Made by a program: the position numbers and the translations under genes. From Pseudobutyrivibrio sp. UBA3626 (GTDB taxonomy: Bacteria > Bacillota > Clostridia > Lachnospirales > Lachnospiraceae), in contig DFLF01000016.1 of assembly GCA_002373675.1 (NCBI GenBank), positions 118,131 through 182,130 on the forward strand: DNA of 64,000 nt, written 5' to 3'. This document shows positions 15,254 to 24,732 of the stretch, one piece after another. The notes beneath the pieces are model-generated. The model searched no databases. It saw only the letters and a list, made by a program, of their open reading frames with translations, and was not told where the DNA came from. Position 1 is the stretch's first letter; each line of letters opens with the position of its first letter.

Positions 15254-18079
15254 ATGGACAAGAGAAAATATATAAGAATTAAGGGAGCAAAAGAACATAA
15301 CCTAAAAGATGTATCACTTGATATTCCAAGAGATGAATTTGTGGTATTGACAGGCTTGTCAGGATCTGGCAAGTCTTCTTTGGCGTTTGATACAATATTT
15401 GCAGAAGGTCAGAGAAGGTACATGGAGTCTTTGTCTAGCTATGCGAGACAGTTTCTTGGACAGATGGAGAAGCCAAACGTTGAGAAGATAGAAGGTCTTC
15501 CACCTGCAATTTCAATTGACCAAAAGTCGACTAATCACAATCCCCGTTCTACTGTTGGAACAGTTACGGAAGTATATGATTATCTAAGATTATTGTATGC
15601 AAGAATTGGAATACCTCATTGTCCGAAATGCGGCAAGGAGATTAAGAGGCAGACAGTTGACCAGATGGTTGACGTAATAATGGCTCTTCCAGAGAGGACG
15701 AAGGTTCAGCTCTTAGCTCCTGTTGTCAGAGGTCGTAAAGGTGAGCATGAGAAGCTATTTGCTAAAGCTAGAAAAAGCGGATACGTTCGTGTGATTGTTG
15801 ATGGGAGTCAGTATGAACTTGAAGAAGAAATAAAGCTTGATAAGAATATTAAGCATAACATAGAGATTGTTGTTGACAGACTTGTTGTTAAAGAAGGAAT
15901 AGAGAAACGTCTTACTGATTCTATTGAAAATGTACTTAAGCTTGCTAATGGACTTCTTATAGTAGATGTGATTGGAGAAGAGCCACTGAGATTCTCAGAG
16001 AGCTTTTCGTGTCCGGACTGTGGTATTAGTATTGACGAGATTGAGCCTAGAAGCTTTTCTTTCAATAACCCATTTGGAGCATGTCCGGAATGTTTTGGCC
16101 TTGGATTTAAAATGGAGTTTAGTGAGGAATTAATGATTCCTGATAAGAGCCTTAGTATTAATGAAGGATGTATCAAAGTGATGGGATGGCAGTCTTCTAA
16201 TAAGGAAGATAGTTTTACGCATCAGCTTCTAGTTGCTCTTTCAAAAGAATATAATTTTAGTCTTGACACACCATATGAAGAGTTAAGCGAAGAAGTAAGG
16301 AATATAATTGTATTTGGAACAGACAAAAGTGTGCCTGTTCATTATACGGGACAGCGTGGGACTGGTGTATACGATATAACATTTGAAGGGCTTGTTGAAA
16401 ATGTTAATAGAAGATATAGAGAGACTCACTCAGAATATACTAAGAAAGAATATGAAGAATATATGACAGTAACTAATTGTCCAGTATGTAAAGGGCAGCG
16501 TCTTAAGAAAGAATCTCTTGCTGTTACAGTGGATGATAAGAATATTTATGAACTTACTACTATACCAATTAGGGATCTGGTTGAGTATTTTAACAATATG
16601 AGATTAACATCACAGCAGGAGAGGATTGGACATCAGATTATTAAAGAGATTAAAGGTAGAGTGGGATTCCTTAATGATGTTGGACTTGATTATCTTAATC
16701 TTGCCCGTGCCACAGGTTCCCTTTCCGGAGGAGAAGCACAACGCATCAGACTTGCTACCCAGATAGGGTCAGGTCTAGTAGGTGTTGCCTATATCTTAGA
16801 TGAGCCCAGCATTGGATTACATCAGAGAGATAATGAGAAACTTCTTGCGTCTCTTAAGGGACTTAGAGACCTTGGCAATACACTTCTTGTTGTTGAACAT
16901 GATGAAGATACTATGAGGGCGGCAGATTGTATTGTTGATATAGGACCTCGTGCAGGAAGTCATGGCGGTGAAGTGGTTGCCATAGGAAATGCTGAAGAAA
17001 TCATGAAATGTCCTGAGTCAATAACGGGACAGTATCTATCTGGTGAGAGATTTGTGCCGATTCCATCAAAGCGAAGAGAGCCAACAGGGTATCTGAAAGT
17101 TATCGGAGCAAAAGAGAATAATCTTAAGGATGTTGACGTGGAGATTCCTCTTGGGATTATGACTTGCGTAACAGGTGTATCAGGCTCTGGAAAAAGTTCT
17201 CTAATAAATGAGATACTTTATAAGAGTCTTGCTAAATCATTAAACCGCGCACATAAAATTCCAGGAAAGCATAAGAAGATTGAAGGAATAGAGCAGCTTG
17301 ATAAAATAATTGATATTGATCAGTCACCAATTGGAAGAACTCCTAGAAGTAATCCTGCAACTTATACAGGTGTATTTGATTCCATAAGAGATTTATTTGC
17401 AGCTACTCCCGATGCCAAAGAACGAGGATACAAGAAGGGTCGCTTTAGCTTCAATGTTAAAGGAGGTCGTTGTGAAGCTTGTTCTGGAGATGGAATTGTT
17501 AAGATTGAGATGCATTTTCTCCCAGATGTATATATTCCATGTGAGGTGTGTAACGGTAAGAGATATAATAGAGAGACTTTAGAGGTGAAGTACAAGGGTA
17601 AGACTATATATGATGTTCTTGATATGACTGTTGAAGAGGCATTGGGATTTTTCGAAAATGTTCCTTCTATTCATAGAAAGATACAGACTCTTTATGATGT
17701 TGGTCTCTCGTATATTAAACTTGGACAGCCTTCTACAACTCTGTCAGGCGGTGAAGCCCAGCGAATCAAGCTTGCGACTGAGCTAAGTAAGCGTGGTACC
17801 GGCAAGACGATTTACATCTTAGATGAGCCGACAACAGGACTTCATTTTGAAGATGTCAATAAGCTTGTAGATATACTCCGTAAGCTTTCGGACAATGGTA
17901 ATACTGTTGTGGTAATTGAACATAATTTAGATGTAATTAAGACTGCTGACTATATTATTGACCTTGGCCCAGAAGGTGGAGATGGTGGTGGAACTATCGT
18001 GGCAACAGGAACGCCTGAAGAAGTAGCTAAGCATAAGAAGAGTTACACTGGGATGTTTTTGAAGAAAGTTTTGAAGTAA
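15254..18079 (+). CDS. uvrA: Excinuclease ABC subunit A (UvrA)
   Basis: 941 aa, normal length. Two ABC ATPase halves: Walker A GLSGSGKSS (about 34) and GVSGSGKSS (about 640), signatures LSGGEAQRIRLA and LSGGEAQRIKLA, Walker B YILDEPSIGLH and YILDEPTTGLH. Zinc modules are visible (CPKCG...; CPDCGISIDE...CPEC; CPVCKGQRL; CEACSGDG...CEVCNGKR). It recognises DNA damage in nucleotide excision repair with UvrB, which is not in the window. Confidence 0.98.
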   Translation: MDKRKYIRIKGAKEHNLKDVSLDIPRDEFVVLTGLSGSGKSSLAFDTIFAEGQRRYMESLSSYARQFLGQMEKPNVEKIEGLPPAISIDQKSTNHNPRSTVGTVTEVYDYLRLLYARIGIPHCPKCGKEIKRQTVDQMVDVIMALPERTKVQLLAPVVRGRKGEHEKLFAKARKSGYVRVIVDGSQYELEEEIKLDKNIKHNIEIVVDRLVVKEGIEKRLTDSIENVLKLANGLLIVDVIGEEPLRFSESFSCPDCGISIDEIEPRSFSFNNPFGACPECFGLGFKMEFSEELMIPDKSLSINEGCIKVMGWQSSNKEDSFTHQLLVALSKEYNFSLDTPYEELSEEVRNIIVFGTDKSVPVHYTGQRGTGVYDITFEGLVENVNRRYRETHSEYTKKEYEEYMTVTNCPVCKGQRLKKESLAVTVDDKNIYELTTIPIRDLVEYFNNMRLTSQQERIGHQIIKEIKGRVGFLNDVGLDYLNLARATGSLSGGEAQRIRLATQIGSGLVGVAYILDEPSIGLHQRDNEKLLASLKGLRDLGNTLLVVEHDEDTMRAADCIVDIGPRAGSHGGEVVAIGNAEEIMKCPESITGQYLSGERFVPIPSKRREPTGYLKVIGAKENNLKDVDVEIPLGIMTCVTGVSGSGKSSLINEILYKSLAKSLNRAHKIPGKHKKIEGIEQLDKIIDIDQSPIGRTPRSNPATYTGVFDSIRDLFAATPDAKERGYKKGRFSFNVKGGRCEACSGDGIVKIEMHFLPDVYIPCEVCNGKRYNRETLEVKYKGKTIYDVLDMTVEEALGFFENVPSIHRKIQTLYDVGLSYIKLGQPSTTLSGGEAQRIKLATELSKRGTGKTIYILDEPTTGLHFEDVNKLVDILRKLSDNGNTVVVIEHNLDVIKTADYIIDLGPEGGDGGGTIVATGTPEEVAKHKKSYTGMFLKKVLK

Positions 18080-18094
18080 AGATAATATAAACCA

Positions 18095-18127
18095 CAAGAG
18101 CCTTCGGAATTATCCGAAGGCTCTTGC
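18095..18127 (+). terminator. Hairpin after uvrA (probable terminator)
   Basis: A 14-bp inverted repeat, CAAGAGCCTTCGGA / TCCGAAGGCTCTTG, lies 15 bases after the uvrA stop. The T-run after it is weak (CTGTAAAAA), so termination may be incomplete. Confidence 0.6.
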
Positions 18128-18501
18128 TGTAAAAAATGTGTTATGTTCAGTAGATTGTTTAGTCTTTCTCTACTGTGAAAGAGGAGAAAAATGTTATATA
18201 TAATAATCTAAAAACCCTTGGTAATTAGAGAATTATCGGGGAGTGCTCTAGAGTCAGACTCTAGAGCTTAGTTATGAAATAATAGCCTTGTTGGCTAGTA
18301 CATTATTATAATAAATCTTAATTGTGGACAATTTGTGATGTGTCAGTGAAAAAAAAGTGAAATAAATAAAAGTTAAATAATCAACATAGGTACTTTTTTG
18401 TTGTATTTTGATGAGGAATAGAATATAATTTTAACTATGGTATGACATAATATGCTAATTAATATAATGTGTAGAGTAAATTGCAAAAGGGGGGGAATTT
18501 T
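18128..18501 (+). other. Intergenic region with perfect palindrome
   Basis: No open frame of note. It contains a perfect 23-base palindrome GCTCTAGAG-TCAGA-CTCTAGAGC at 18245-18267, followed by a weaker AATAGCC/GGCTA hairpin near 18286-18303, then A/T-rich DNA up to the GGGGGG ribosome site of the next gene. No riboswitch family was recognised. Confidence 0.6.
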
Positions 18502-19488
18502 ATGAAGAAGAAAATATTAACACTTGTTATGATAACTATTCTAGCATTAGGTCTTCTAACAGGATGTGGCAATTCTGACAAAGTCAAGAATGGTCAAGCG
18601 ACTAACATGGTATGTATAGCGCTTCAACCGTCTGCCGCATTTATTCCAATGATGATTACACGACAGACAGGCGATTTGGAAAAAGCCCTTAAGGAACAGG
18701 GCGTAAGCGTTGTGTGGTATGATTTTGAATCTGGTCCTCCAATGAATACTTCAATTGGAAAGGGTGAGACTGATCTTTGTCTATATGGTGATGTGCCAAC
18801 TGTATCAGCTATAGAGCAGGGATGTGTCAGGGAAGTAGTTGGTATTACAGCTCAAGCAGCTGATTCTTATGCCATAGTTGTTCTCAAGGATTCTCCTATT
18901 AGATCTGCCGCTGACCTTAAGGGTAAGAGGGTTGCAACTAACATGGGTAGTACAGGCCATAATATGGTAGATAAGTATCTGTCTACAGCAGGTCTTACAT
19001 TTAGTGATATTGAGCTTGTAAGCGCCACACCAGCAGATATGCCTTATTTGCTTCGTAATGGTCAGGTTGATGCTATTTCTCTGTGGGAACCAAGCATTAC
19101 TAAGCTTGTTGATGCAGGTGACTGTCGAATTCTTGCACAAGGTTCTGATTGTGGGCTGGAAGGAACTAACACAATTATTGGTCGTAAGGATTATTGTGAG
19201 ACAAATCCTAAGGTTGTTGAGACTGTTCTAAAGGAATATAAGAAGGCAGCTGATAATATTAATAATACATCAGACGAGACTTGGAAATATGTGGCTGATT
19301 ATCTTGGGCTTGACGTATCGCAGGTTAAGTCTATGTTGCCTAAATATAATTTCACTGTAAAGATTAGTCAGAAGGATATAGATTCGCTCAACGATACTAT
19401 AGATTTCCTTGCAAAGATAGGAAAACTTGATAAAAAATATGATATAACAAACTATTGTAATTCTAATTATTACGATGGCACATATTAG
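18502..19488 (+). CDS. Substrate-binding lipoprotein of the NMT1/SsuA (nitrate/sulfonate/taurine) type
   Basis: 328 aa from ATG 18502 (GGGGGG upstream). Lipoprotein signal: KKK, a hydrophobic stretch, then the lipobox LLTGCGN. The mature part has QPSAAFIPMMITRQTGDLEKAL, a GETDLCLYGDVP turn, ADLKGKRVATNMGSTGHNMVDKYL and VDAISLWEPS, typical of the SsuA/TauA/NMT1 periplasmic-binding fold. No permease or ATPase gene is next to it. Instead a chemoreceptor gene starts 12 bases after its stop. A dedicated sensory role is therefore likely, which is inference. The ligand is unknown. Confidence 0.8.
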   Translation: MKKKILTLVMITILALGLLTGCGNSDKVKNGQATNMVCIALQPSAAFIPMMITRQTGDLEKALKEQGVSVVWYDFESGPPMNTSIGKGETDLCLYGDVPTVSAIEQGCVREVVGITAQAADSYAIVVLKDSPIRSAADLKGKRVATNMGSTGHNMVDKYLSTAGLTFSDIELVSATPADMPYLLRNGQVDAISLWEPSITKLVDAGDCRILAQGSDCGLEGTNTIIGRKDYCETNPKVVETVLKEYKKAADNINNTSDETWKYVADYLGLDVSQVKSMLPKYNFTVKISQKDIDSLNDTIDFLAKIGKLDKKYDITNYCNSNYYDGTY

Positions 19489-19500
19489 GAGGAGAAGGGT

Positions 19501-21291
19501 ATGAGAAACGCGAGTATTTTAGTTAAGCTTTTGACCGCCGCATTTTCTATAATATTTGCTGGCGTAATTGGACTGGTTTTACTATCATATGGGATGTTAT
19601 CTACCATGAATGATATGGAGAATATATTCTATGATGAGTTATATACAGTAAATGATGATTCGCTTGTGGCAGAGAAGGATTTATATGTTGCATCAATTGC
19701 TAACAAAGAATATGTGGAGGAAGCCGCGAAGGGTAAGCCGGCTAAGGAATTCACTGAGGAGAAGACAAAAACTTATTCTAATGCTGTTGGCGAAGCTTAT
19801 AGTGCTATAAAGAATATAGAGAAAGTAATGGTTAATTATCCTGAACTTGCAACATTTAATTATGAGGGGTCAGATATTAACCAGTGTATTGATGAATTCG
19901 AGACGAGTTTCCATGATTGGAAAGCTCTCTCTGACCCATCTAAGGCAAGTACAGTAAGTAACTATGACAAGGCAAGGGAGGCATTTCCTAGTGTAATTAG
20001 CCCTATTAATAAAATGGGAGTAATTGTTAAAGAATATGTTAACCAGGAAAAAGCACAAATCTCATCTGGTACGATTAGAAGTCTTGTAATAATGCTTGTT
20101 GTTATAGCAATAATAATGATTGCGACAGTAATCTATACAGTATTTGTTGTTAGATATATTAGAAACAATCTAAGTTATATTGCTAAGAAGTTTGATGCTA
20201 TAGCGCATAATGATTTGACGGACGAGATTAAACCGCTTAATTCAAAGGATGAAATAGGAGCTCTTAATAAAGCGGCAAGAGATATGCAGGCACATTTACG
20301 AGAGGTTATTTCATCATTAAAGGGTTCATCCGAACTTCTTGCTGATAGTAGTCGAGAAATGGATGAATCTACAAAGGATACAGCCGGATCAATTGAGTCA
20401 ATTAATAATGCTGCATCAGAACTTGCAGAGTCAGCCACAGGTCAAGCGGCTGATATAGAAGATATTTCCAGCGTTATGTCTAGAGTTGACGAGATGATGG
20501 AGAACAGTAATAAGAGTACAACTGCTCTTGCATCTGCTAATGAAGAGATTAGACAGGTGACTAATGATGGAATGAAGAATGTTAATGGGCTTAAGGACAT
20601 TACAGAACAAAGTGTTGAGGCATTTGAGAAGATATTCGAAGTAATAAATGGTATTGAGCAATCTACAAGTAAGATTTCTGAGGCATCTGATCTTATTTCT
20701 TCAATTGCGGAACAGACTAACCTTCTATCTCTTAATGCTTCTATTGAGGCAGCTCGTGCCGGTGAAGCGGGAAAAGGCTTTGCGGTAGTTGCAGATGAGA
20801 TTAGGAATCTATCAGAACAATCAGCTGATTCTGTTAATATTATTAATGAGATGCTTGCTGATTTACAGAGTAATACTGATAATGCAGCCAGACAAAGTGA
20901 TAATGTACGAGAATACGTTAATCGTCAGAAAGAAGCAGTTGATGAAACTAGTCATAGTTTTACTGATATTGCAGATAGAATTCAGATTATTAATGAGTCT
21001 GTAGATGAATTACATACTAATAATGAAGGCCTTGGAGAGGGAGTTGCTAATATTTCAAGTCTTATTCAGAAATTATCAGCGATATCTGAACAAAATGCAG
21101 CTACAGCACAAGAGCTTAATGCTACTACAGATAGGGTTAATGATAATGTTGAACTGTTATCAGAAAACGGCGGAAGTGTAAGTCGCTCTGCCGAAGATTT
21201 AGAGGCGATTATAGCAAGGTTCAAGGTTGAAAATAATCCGATTATTTCGGAAGAAACAAATGATACATCATTAGAGGAAACCACTGAATAA
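19501..21291 (+). CDS. Methyl-accepting chemotaxis protein
   Basis: 596 aa. TM1 at about residues 9-32, an extracellular four-helix-bundle-type domain of about 160 residues, TM2 at about 193-217, HAMP to about 270, then a long coiled-coil signalling domain. The hairpin tip is readable: IAEQTNLLSLNASIEAARAGEAGKGFAVVADEIRNLSEQ. It signals through CheW/CheA to the flagella. AGGAGGAGAAGG precedes the ATG. It is coupled to the binding protein upstream and closed by a long-stem terminator. Confidence 0.95.
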   Translation: MRNASILVKLLTAAFSIIFAGVIGLVLLSYGMLSTMNDMENIFYDELYTVNDDSLVAEKDLYVASIANKEYVEEAAKGKPAKEFTEEKTKTYSNAVGEAYSAIKNIEKVMVNYPELATFNYEGSDINQCIDEFETSFHDWKALSDPSKASTVSNYDKAREAFPSVISPINKMGVIVKEYVNQEKAQISSGTIRSLVIMLVVIAIIMIATVIYTVFVVRYIRNNLSYIAKKFDAIAHNDLTDEIKPLNSKDEIGALNKAARDMQAHLREVISSLKGSSELLADSSREMDESTKDTAGSIESINNAASELAESATGQAADIEDISSVMSRVDEMMENSNKSTTALASANEEIRQVTNDGMKNVNGLKDITEQSVEAFEKIFEVINGIEQSTSKISEASDLISSIAEQTNLLSLNASIEAARAGEAGKGFAVVADEIRNLSEQSADSVNIINEMLADLQSNTDNAARQSDNVREYVNRQKEAVDETSHSFTDIADRIQIINESVDELHTNNEGLGEGVANISSLIQKLSAISEQNAATAQELNATTDRVNDNVELLSENGGSVSRSAEDLEAIIARFKVENNPIISEETNDTSLEETTE

Positions 21292-21325
21292 TTTGTATAC
21301 ATTACAGCTTTACAGAATAATAAAG

Positions 21326-21395
21326 CCCTCTTTCATATATGTCGACTTTAGCTACATTTGGTAACTAAGTCAGACATATTGAAAGAGGGATTTTT
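21326..21395 (+). terminator. Long-stem terminator after the chemoreceptor gene
   Basis: CCCTCTTTCA pairs with TGAAAGAGGG and the pairing continues inward through TATGTC/GACATA and CTTTAG/CTAAGT, followed by TTTTT. Confidence 0.85.
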
Positions 21396-21455
21396 AGTAC
21401 TTCTTCGAAAGAGGGAAAATTAAAGTTAAATAATTAATAAAAAAGCCTAAAATTC

Positions 21456-21483
21456 TTGAAAAAACAAAGAAAATGATTATAAT
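21456..21483 (+). promoter_or_regulatory. Promoter of the mbl-flagellar rod operon
   Basis: TTGAAA (21456-21461), 16-base spacer, TATAAT (21478-21483). The 264-base gap before mbl otherwise holds only the upstream terminator. Confidence 0.6.
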
Positions 21484-21560
21484 AGTTATAGTAATATGCA
21501 AATTTACGCGATTTTATGTATTATACATAGTTGCTTGTCTATATATGAAAGGAGTAATAA

Positions 21561-22556
21561 ATGGTTTCATCTGATATTGGAATTGATTTGGGAACTGCTA
21601 GTATTCTAGTTTATGTTAAGGGCAAAGGTGTTGTATTAAAAGAACCTTCAGTCGTAGCATTTGACAGAGATTCGAATAAGATTAAAGCAATTGGTGAGGA
21701 AGCTCGTCTAATGATTGGTAGAACACCTGGTAATATTGTTGCAGTCAGACCACTACGTCAGGGTGTTATCTCTGATTATACAGTGACAGAGAAGATGATG
21801 AAGTACTTCTTGCAGAAAGCACTTGGTAAGAAGAGTTATCGTAAACCACTTGTTAGTGTATGTGTTCCTTCCGGAGTTACAGAAGTAGAGAGACGTGCTG
21901 TAGAAGATGCTGGATTTGCAGCGGGAGCTAGAGACGTTAAGATTATAGAAGAGCCAATAGCTGCGGCAATTGGCGCAGGAATAGATATTACTCGTCCATG
22001 TGGTAACATGGTTGTTGATATAGGTGGTGGTACAGCAGATATAGCCGTTATATCACTAGGTGGATCTGTTGTAAGTACATCCATTAAGATAGCAGGTGAC
22101 GATTTCGATGAAGCGATTGTAAGATATATGCGTAAGAAGCATAACCTGCTTATCGGAGAGAGAACGGCAGAGGATATTAAGATTAATATAGGAACATGTT
22201 TCCCTCTTCCAACACCAGAGACTATGGATGTAAGAGGACGTAATCTGGTTACTGGTCTTCCTAAGACTATAACAATTTCTTCAGAAGAGACAGAGGAAGC
22301 ATTAAAGGAAGCAACACTTCAGATTGTAGAAGCAATTCACTCTGTATTAGAGAAGACGCCACCTGAGCTTGCGGCTGATGTGGCTGATAGAGGAATTGTC
22401 CTTACTGGTGGTGGAGCTCTTCTTAGAGGCCTAGAAGAACTTATAGAAGATAGAACAGGAATCAATACAATGACTGCGGAAGATCCAATGACTTGTGTTG
22501 CCATTGGAACAGGTAGATATGTAGAACTGCTTGCTGGAGAAGGAACTGGCGAGTAA
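21561..22556 (+). CDS. mbl: MreB/Mbl actin-like cell-shape protein
   Basis: 331 aa. Actin-fold nucleotide motifs: DIGIDLGTASILVYVKGKG (phosphate 1), MVVDIGGGTADIAVISLGG (phosphate 2), KIIEEPIAAAIGAG and GIVLTGGGALLRGLEEL (adenosine). It polymerises under the membrane and guides wall synthesis. Its place directly before two flagellar rod genes is that of Bacillus mbl (mbl-flhO-flhP), so mbl is preferred over mreB; mreCD are not adjacent. A GGAG site and terminators on both sides suggest independent expression. Confidence 0.9.
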   Translation: MVSSDIGIDLGTASILVYVKGKGVVLKEPSVVAFDRDSNKIKAIGEEARLMIGRTPGNIVAVRPLRQGVISDYTVTEKMMKYFLQKALGKKSYRKPLVSVCVPSGVTEVERRAVEDAGFAAGARDVKIIEEPIAAAIGAGIDITRPCGNMVVDIGGGTADIAVISLGGSVVSTSIKIAGDDFDEAIVRYMRKKHNLLIGERTAEDIKINIGTCFPLPTPETMDVRGRNLVTGLPKTITISSEETEEALKEATLQIVEAIHSVLEKTPPELAADVADRGIVLTGGGALLRGLEELIEDRTGINTMTAEDPMTCVAIGTGRYVELLAGEGTGE

Positions 22557-22562
22557 TTAAGT

Positions 22563-22591
22563 GACCCAAAATATAATTTTGGGTCTTTTTT
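22563..22591 (+). terminator. Terminator after mbl
   Basis: GACCCAAAA/TTTTGGGTC stem with a five-base loop and TTTTTT. It may be partially read through to the flagellar genes. Confidence 0.85.
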
Positions 22592-22663
22592 GTACTTAAT
22601 ATTTTCTATAAAGTAACCGATAGAATATATGTACAACTAGATTCATGTGAATTGGAGGATGCT

Positions 22664-23464
22664 ATGGTAAAAGGTTTATACACAGCTTTCACCGGAATGG
22701 TTAATGAAGAGAAAAGACTTGAGACGCTTGCTAATAATTTGGCTAATGCATCTACTGTAGGCTATAAGAAAGAAGGTGCAACATCTCAGGCTTTTTCTGA
22801 TATGTTAGCATACAGAATCAAGGATATCACAGTACCGACACATGTAAGTGGAATAGGTGATGTTACTCTCGGTGTAAAAATTGGTGAGACCTATACCAAC
22901 TATGATCAGGGAAGTTTACAGGTAACTGATAAGAAATCCGACATTGCTATATCAGGCGATGGTTTTTTTGCTATATCATTTACCAATAGGGCAGGGCAGA
23001 CCTCTATAAAGTATACCAGGGACGGTGCTTTTTCCGTGGACAATGACGGGTATTTCAGGACAGTAGATGGCGATTATTTGCTTAATATGAATGGAGCAAT
23101 GAACTCGGCAAATAATCAGGCTAACTATGTTCGAATAGACCCAAACCAGGAATATACTATTAATTCACAAGGTTTTATTACTCAAAACGGACAGATAGTA
23201 GGTCAGATAGGAGTTGTAGATTTTGCAAATTATGATTTCCTGTCTAAGTATGGCGAGAATATGTATGATCTTGTTGCTGGTGGACAGATTATTGCAAGTG
23301 ACGCTCTTATTGAACAGGGGGCGCTTGAGATGAGTAATGTAAATGTTGTGGATGAAATGGTCAACATGATTGCTATTCAAAGAGCGTATGAGACAGGTCA
23401 GAAAATGATTCAGACAGAGGACTCTACACTTGAGAAGGCAGTAACACAGGTTGGGCGTGTATAG
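22664..23464 (+). CDS. flhO: Flagellar rod/hook protein FlhO (FlgF/FlgG family)
   Basis: 266 aa from ATG 22664 with GGAGG at 22654-22658 (an upstream TTG is unlikely). The N-terminus MVKGLYTAFTGMVNEEKRLETLANNLANASTVGYKK is the rod-protein signature, and the C-terminus has ALEMSNVNVVDEMVNMIAIQRAYETGQKMI. It is a structural part of the distal or proximal rod of the flagellar basal body. Order and size match Bacillus flhO. Confidence 0.9.
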   Translation: MVKGLYTAFTGMVNEEKRLETLANNLANASTVGYKKEGATSQAFSDMLAYRIKDITVPTHVSGIGDVTLGVKIGETYTNYDQGSLQVTDKKSDIAISGDGFFAISFTNRAGQTSIKYTRDGAFSVDNDGYFRTVDGDYLLNMNGAMNSANNQANYVRIDPNQEYTINSQGFITQNGQIVGQIGVVDFANYDFLSKYGENMYDLVAGGQIIASDALIEQGALEMSNVNVVDEMVNMIAIQRAYETGQKMIQTEDSTLEKAVTQVGRV

Positions 23465-23506
23465 TCTGGATTAGTAAGCAAATAGCTTAACAGGAGGGGC
23501 ACGATT

Positions 23507-24325
23507 ATGATGAGATCACTTTGGACTGGCGCTTCAGGAATGAAAGCCCAGCAGACAAGCGTAGATACAATAGCTAATAACTTGGCTAATGTTAATACAA
23601 CTGGATTTAAGTCGCAGAGTACGCAATTTAAATCACTTTTATATCAGACACTTCAGGAAAGGTCTACAACGGCAAATGGAAATCCTAAGCCGACTAATGC
23701 ACAGGTAGGTCTTGGAGCGAGAGTTGCATCCATCAATACAAGCTATACGCAGGGTGCACAGCTTGCTAGTGCGAATAATATGGCTTGTTGCATAAATGGT
23801 TCTGGTTTCTTCGCTGTAAGCGGTGAGGATGGAGCAACATATTATACAAGAAATGGTGATTTTAACTGGAGTCTTAATAATGCAGGCGGACTTATTCTCA
23901 CTAATGCACAGGGTAATCCGGTTCTTGATAGAAATGGTCAGTGGATTGAATTACCGGAGGGAGCAGGTTCTGCCGGAGTCAGTGTTGGAACAACTGGCGA
24001 AGTCGCTTACAGATTACCAGATGGAACAGCTGTTAGTACAGGACAGTTTATTGGATTATTCCAGTTTAGAAATCCTGTTGGCCTGGAGAAACAAGCTAAC
24101 AATTTACTTGCTGAATCTGCCGCATCTGGTCCTGCAATGAGAGAAGATATTAATCCTGGTCTTAGACCAAGTACGATTGCACAGGGATTCTTAGAGGGTT
24201 CTAATGTTAATGTTGCAGACGAGATGGTCAACTTAATTGTTGCTCAACGTGCGTATGAGATGAATTCTAAGGTTATTACTACAACTGATTCTATGATGGA
24301 TACAGCTAATAACTTGAAGAGATAA
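23507..24325 (+). CDS. flgG: Flagellar rod protein FlhP/FlgG
   Basis: 272 aa. MRSLWTGASGMKAQQTSVDTIANNLANVNTTGFKSQ at the N-terminus, the FlgE/F/G central region (FFAVSGEDGATYYTRNGDF), and EGSNVNVADEMVNLIVAQRAYEMNSKVI at the C-terminus. This is the canonical distal rod protein signature. AGGAGGGG sits 7 bases before the start; ATGs at 23507 and 23510 are both possible. Confidence 0.92.
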   Translation: MMRSLWTGASGMKAQQTSVDTIANNLANVNTTGFKSQSTQFKSLLYQTLQERSTTANGNPKPTNAQVGLGARVASINTSYTQGAQLASANNMACCINGSGFFAVSGEDGATYYTRNGDFNWSLNNAGGLILTNAQGNPVLDRNGQWIELPEGAGSAGVSVGTTGEVAYRLPDGTAVSTGQFIGLFQFRNPVGLEKQANNLLAESAASGPAMREDINPGLRPSTIAQGFLEGSNVNVADEMVNLIVAQRAYEMNSKVITTTDSMMDTANNLKR

Positions 24326-24336
24326 GGAGATAGATT

Positions 24337-24732
24337 ATGGGATTATCAATGGATGGTGTTAGTTCATATCTTAATAACCAGGCAATTAATGAAAGAAGCG
24401 CGGAGGCTGCGAATAAAGTCTCAAATTCTATATCGAATGTAAATGCCAATTCTTCTGATGAAGAATTAACAGAAGCGGTGGAATCATTCGAAAGTTATAT
24501 GCTAGAACAAGTGATTAAACAAGTAAAAAAATCTGTAAAGCCGGAGGATGAAGACAGTTCGACTTCTCAAATGACGGAATTCTATATGGATTCCACAATT
24601 CAGAGTCTTGCCTCTACTATGGTTAAAGAATACGGTGGAAATTTGACTAAAGATCTTGTTGCTCAGATGAAGAGAAATTATGGTATTTCTAATGAACAGA
24701 ATTTGATTTCAGATGAAAAGGTTGAATCATAA
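24337..24732 (+). CDS. FlgJ-like rod-binding protein
   Basis: 131 aa, mostly helical. The segment EELTEAVESFESYMLEQVIKQVKKSVKPEDEDSS...YMDSTIQSLASTMVKEYGGNL resembles the rod-binding (FlgJ N-terminal) domain, which caps or chaperones rod assembly. It has no muramidase domain. It follows flgG by 11 bases and its stop abuts the recD2 start, so the operon appears continuous. Confidence 0.75.
   Translation: MGLSMDGVSSYLNNQAINERSAEAANKVSNSISNVNANSSDEELTEAVESFESYMLEQVIKQVKKSVKPEDEDSSTSQMTEFYMDSTIQSLASTMVKEYGGNLTKDLVAQMKRNYGISNEQNLISDEKVES

Noticed and set aside
18128..18501. Riboswitch before the binding-protein gene
   Set aside because: I looked for TPP, guanidine (ykkC), c-di-GMP and similar conserved cores and saw none; only a palindrome and A/T-rich DNA.
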